Assembly: GCF_001643015.1 (NCBI RefSeq)
Contig: NZ_CP015622.1
Location: 2,245,358-2,309,357, forward strand
Length of the DNA stretch: 64,000 nucleotides
Direction of reading: 5' to 3'
From: Corynebacterium crudilactis
GTDB taxonomy: Bacteria > Actinomycetota > Actinomycetes > Mycobacteriales > Mycobacteriaceae
The position numbers and the translations under genes are program-made. The stretch's first letter is position 1; each line of letters begins with the position of its first letter. This document shows positions 61,517 through 64,000 of this stretch, piece by piece. The notes below the pieces were generated by a model. The model saw only the letters and a program-made list of their open reading frames with translations. It had not been told where the DNA came from and searched no databases.

Positions 61517-62110
61517 CTAGTTGCTGATTGGGCCTTCAGCCAAGGTAATCACGTGGTCAACTAGTCCGTAATCCTTAGCTTCCTGAGCGGTGAACCAGCG
61601 GTCACGATCGGAATCCTTGGAGATCTGCTCAAAAGACTGGCCAGTGTGCTCAGCGATAAGCTGTGCCATCTCGCGCTTGGTTGCTGCAAACTGCTCCGCC
61701 TGAATTGCGATATCTGCTGCAGTACCACCAACGCCAGCGGAAGGCTGGTGCATCATGATACGAGCATGTGGCAATGCGAAACGCTTGCCCTTAGTGCCAC
61801 CGGAAAGCAGGAACTGACCCATGGAAGCAGCAAGACCCATACCGTAAGTTGCGATATCGCATGGGGAGTACTTCATAGTGTCATAAATTGCCATGCCTGC
61901 GGTGACTGAGCCACCTGGGGAGTTAATGTACAGGGAGATGTCCCTGGTTGGATCCTCAGCCGACAGCAGCAGAATCTGAGCGCAAAGCTTGTTTGCGATC
62001 TCATCGTCTACCTGGCTTCCCAGGAAAATGATGCGCTCACTCAGGAGGCGATCAAAGACGTCATTTCCGAAACCAGGGCCACCTGGGGCTGCCATACGAA
62101 TATCGCTCAT
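61517..62110 (-). CDS. clpP1: ATP-dependent Clp protease proteolytic subunit 1
   Basis: A 197 aa ClpP. Catalytic Ser in [11 protein letters not shown], His in [10 protein letters not shown], Asp in [12 protein letters not shown], with NSPGGS. Start ATG at 62110 ([11 protein letters not shown]); an in-frame TTG at 62122 directly abuts the AGGAG and cannot use it. A ClgR-type operator lies 94-111 bp upstream. First gene of clpP1-clpP2. Confidence 0.96.
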   Translation of the reverse strand: MSDIRMAAPGGPGFGNDVFDRLLSERIIFLGSQVDDEIANKLCAQILLLSAEDPTRDISLYINSPGGSVTAGMAIYDTMKYSPCDIATYGMGLAASMGQFLLSGGTKGKRFALPHARIMMHQPSAGVGGTAADIAIQAEQFAATKREMAQLIAEHTGQSFEQISKDSDRDRWFTAQEAKDYGLVDHVITLAEGPISN

Positions 62111-62203
62111 GAAAACAGTCAACTCCTATATTCTTCAATCTTGTGTACGTTCATTAAGTTCAATGTCACCAGACTACCCGCGTATTTCCGCGAAACCGCC
62201 TCT

Positions 62204-62221
62204 GTTCGCTATCAGCGTTTT
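62204..62221 (-). promoter_or_regulatory. ClgR box upstream of clpP1
   Basis: On the minus strand this reads AAAACGCTGATAGCGAAC, matching every position of the ClgR consensus of C. glutamicum as I recall it (WNNWCGCYNANRGCGWWS). ClgR activates clpC and clpP1P2 under proteolytic stress, so this site is in the expected place. Confidence 0.85.
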
Positions 62222-62240
62222 CACCCTCTAAAAACGCAAA

Positions 62241-62286
62241 AAATAACGCTTTTCGACGCGCGCTTGGGCGTCGAAAAGCGTTATTT
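62241..62286 (-). terminator. Terminator of tig, with two CGTCGAAAAGC motif copies in its stem
   Basis: A perfect 19-bp stem (AAATAACGCTTTTCGACGC at 62241-62259 with its complement at 62268-62286), loop of 8, followed on the minus strand by TTTTTTGCGTTTT. It lies 11 bp past the tig stop codon. Confidence 0.93.
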
Positions 62287-62297
62287 GTTTTTAGAGA

Positions 62298-63647
62298 TTA
62301 AGCCTCAGACTCAGTCTCTTCGACTTCTTCTTCACCGAAGTAAGCCTTTGGGTCAACGTCATTACCCTCAGAATCCTTGACGTTTACACGGCAGATAGCC
62401 TGTGCAAGTGCCTTGCCGCGACGAACATCAGCGAAGAGGTTCGCGATCTGGCCGGACTGCTGCAGCTGACCGATGAACTGGTTAGGGTCCATTCCGTAAG
62501 ACTGAGCGGTGAATAGGATGTGATCGGTGAGCTCCTGCTGGGAAACCTCAGGCTCTTCAGCCTCAGCAAGTGCATCGAGGAACAGCTGGGTGCGCACAGA
62601 CTGTGCAGCATCTTCGCGGTTCTGAGCTTCGAACTCTTCACGAGTAAGGCCCTGTGCTTCAAGAACAGAGTTCAGTGCAGCATCGTCGTGTGCGAGCTCA
62701 CCGAGCAGCTGGTGCAGCTGTGAGTGTGCCTGCTCATCAACGATGGAGTCGGGAACTGCGAACTCAGTTGAGCCAATTGCTGCAGCGAGAACTTCGTCGC
62801 GAAGCTTGGAAGCCTGCTCGTTCTTCTGCTTTTCCTCGACGGTAGCAACAGTGGACTCGCGGAGCTCTTCGATGGTGTCGAACTCGGAAGCTAGCTGCGC
62901 GAAGTCATCATCCAGCTCAGGCAGCTCGCGCTGCTTGGTAGCGGTGATTTCGACGCTGATCTGAGCTTCCTTGCCCTGGTACTCGCCATTTGCCAGCTCA
63001 GAGGTGAACTCTACGGTTTCATCCTTCTTAGCGCCAAGCAAAGCCTTATCCAGGCCGTCAATCAGATCGTCAGATCCGATTTCGTAGGACAGACCTTCGG
63101 TGGTTGCCTCGTCAATCTTCTCACCGTCAACAGTTGCGGTGATGTTGATGGTGACAAACTCACCCTTCTTCAGCTTGTGGTTGTGATCCTTCAAGGTGGA
63201 GAAACGAGCGCGCAGGCTATCCAGCTCTGCATCGATCGCTGCTTCATCAGCCTTGATAGCTGGAACCTCAACGTTGATCTCTTCAAACTTAGGAAGGTCG
63301 AACTCTGGGCGAACGTCAACCTCAGCAACGAACTCAACAAGCTCGCCATCTTCGATCTTGGTGACGTTTACCTGAGGCTGGCCAATCGCCTTGATGCCCT
63401 CAGCCTGAATTGCCTGCTCGTAACGGCTTGGAAGCATGTCGTTAACGACCTGCTCCAGAACTGGTCCACGGCCAAAGCGCGCGTCGATCAGCTTGCGTGG
63501 AGCCTTGCCCTTGCGGAAACCTGGAACCTGGACCTGCTGCGCTAGAGCGGCATAAGCCTGGTCGATCTCTGGCTTCAGTTCAGAAAATGGAACCTCAACG
63601 GTGATCTTTGAACGGGTGTCGCTCAGCTTCTCGACAGAACTCTTCAC
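62298..63647 (-). CDS. tig: Trigger factor
   Basis: Ribosome-bound chaperone and peptidyl-prolyl isomerase, 449 aa. The ribosome-binding signature [12 protein letters not shown] is at about 44-55, then the FKBP-type domain (about 155-240, [18 protein letters not shown]) and the helical C-terminal domain with an acidic tail ([14 protein letters not shown]). Start is GTG at 63647 with AGGAG 8 bases upstream. Monocistronic between the tRNA-Pro terminator and its own terminator. Confidence 0.96.
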   Translation of the reverse strand: MKSSVEKLSDTRSKITVEVPFSELKPEIDQAYAALAQQVQVPGFRKGKAPRKLIDARFGRGPVLEQVVNDMLPSRYEQAIQAEGIKAIGQPQVNVTKIEDGELVEFVAEVDVRPEFDLPKFEEINVEVPAIKADEAAIDAELDSLRARFSTLKDHNHKLKKGEFVTINITATVDGEKIDEATTEGLSYEIGSDDLIDGLDKALLGAKKDETVEFTSELANGEYQGKEAQISVEITATKQRELPELDDDFAQLASEFDTIEELRESTVATVEEKQKNEQASKLRDEVLAAAIGSTEFAVPDSIVDEQAHSQLHQLLGELAHDDAALNSVLEAQGLTREEFEAQNREDAAQSVRTQLFLDALAEAEEPEVSQQELTDHILFTAQSYGMDPNQFIGQLQQSGQIANLFADVRRGKALAQAICRVNVKDSEGNDVDPKAYFGEEEVEETESEA

Positions 63648-63693
63648 GAGTGAATCTCCTGGGTGATCGGGAAAGTAAAAGGTATAGATATTA

Positions 63694-63752
63694 CAAAAAC
63701 AAGCCCGGTTTCAAACGATTATGCGATTTCTCGCGTCGTCCGAAACCGAGCT
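63694..63752 (-). terminator. Terminator after tRNA-Pro
   Basis: Minus strand: AGCTCGGTTTC (63752-63742) pairs with GAAACCGGGCT (63712-63702) across a loop of about 29 bases, followed by TGTTTTTGT. It begins 10 bp past the tRNA 3' end. The long loop makes it less certain than the others. Confidence 0.65.
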
Positions 63753-63762
63753 CGTCCTCAAG

Positions 63763-63836
63763 TCGGGGCGACAGGATTCGAACCTGCGACCCCCTGCTCC
63801 CAAAGCAGGTGCGCTACCAAGCTGCGCCACGCCCCG
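63763..63836 (-). tRNA. tRNA-Pro(UGG)
   Basis: Complete 74-nt cloverleaf on the minus strand. The 7-bp acceptor stem CGGGGCG/CGCCCCG has discriminator A; the D arm contains GCGCAGCTTGGTAGCGC; the anticodon stem CCTGC/GCAGG holds loop TTTGGGA (anticodon TGG); the T loop is GGTTCGAATCC. The 3' CCA is not encoded. Confidence 0.97.
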
Positions 63837-64000
63837 ATATTAAATTTGACCCATGAAGACTAACACATTCGATATAACACAACAAACTTATTTAGCCGCT
63901 GCGTAGAATCTCTACGCGTCATGCTCCTTGGTTCGTTTAGAAACTTTACACACACACTGATCAAATAACGAAATCGCTCACATTTATGCAGGTAAAACTA
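63837..64000. other. Intergenic end of the window
   Basis: 164 bp upstream of tRNA-Pro. AT-rich; it must contain the tRNA promoter, but I cannot place the boxes with confidence. No gene or repeat seen. Confidence 0.5.

Noticed and set aside
63608-63863. Two frames running across tRNA-Pro (containing [14 protein letters not shown] and [10 protein letters not shown])
   Set aside because: These are the familiar false translations of tRNA genes often found in databases; the cloverleaf on the minus strand explains the sequence.

Overview
The window looks like chromosomal DNA of a Corynebacterium of the C. glutamicum group. The gene order nadD-proA-proB-obg, rplU-rpmA-rne, ndk, folC-valS, mdh, van-pca-cat-ben, clpP1-clpP2 and tig-tRNA-Pro is what I remember of that chromosome. 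Several proteins (ProB, Mdh, Obg) are close to, but not identical with, the C. glutamicum ATCC 13032 versions as I recall them, so another strain or a sister species is likely. No phage, IS element, integrase, CRISPR array or rRNA operon is visible.

Layout. 1-6.7 kb (minus strand): the start of nadD, a secreted cutinase-family hydrolase, proline synthesis (proA, proB) around a D-2-hydroxyacid dehydrogenase, and the ribosome GTPase obg. 6.8-11 kb: an NCS2 permease fused to an OHCU-decarboxylase-like domain, an aldo/keto reductase, and two small proteins, one a membrane-anchored ribbon-helix-helix candidate. 11.3-15.3 kb (minus): rpmA, rplU and a long RNase E/G. 15.5-19 kb: a membrane protein with a winged-helix tail, a pirin/AhpD-like pair behind a RosR-like operator, ndk and small proteins. 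19-30 kb: folC and valS, an orphan solute-binding lipoprotein, a short Hsp70-like protein, a LOG protein, mdh and a TetR regulator.

30.8-60.8 kb is an aromatic-acid catabolism supercluster. vanR-vanABK demethylates vanillate to protocatechuate. pcaHG, pcaB, pcaC, pcaD, pcaIJ and pcaF take protocatechuate through beta-ketoadipate to succinyl-CoA and acetyl-CoA. benABCD convert benzoate to catechol, and catABC take catechol into the same lower pathway at the enol-lactone. Uptake is by VanK, BenK and BenE. Control is by VanR (PadR), PcaR (IclR) and two large LuxR-type ATPase regulators, PcaO and BenR. clpX, an AEC permease and an SGNH hydrolase sit between van and pca. 60.9-64 kb (minus): clpP2, clpP1 with a ClgR box, tig and tRNA-Pro(UGG).

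Points that stand out: an 11-base motif, CGTCGAAAAGC, found 13 times in coding and non-coding DNA; a benzoate dioxygenase reductase carrying a GntR-type FCD sensor domain; the permease-OHCU fusion with the family's catalytic histidine replaced; a near-consensus RosR box before pirin; matching 15-bp palindromes at pcaI/pcaR and pcaH; and intergenic dyad repeats. Motif counts were made by eye, and family assignments rest on recognised motifs without database searches.
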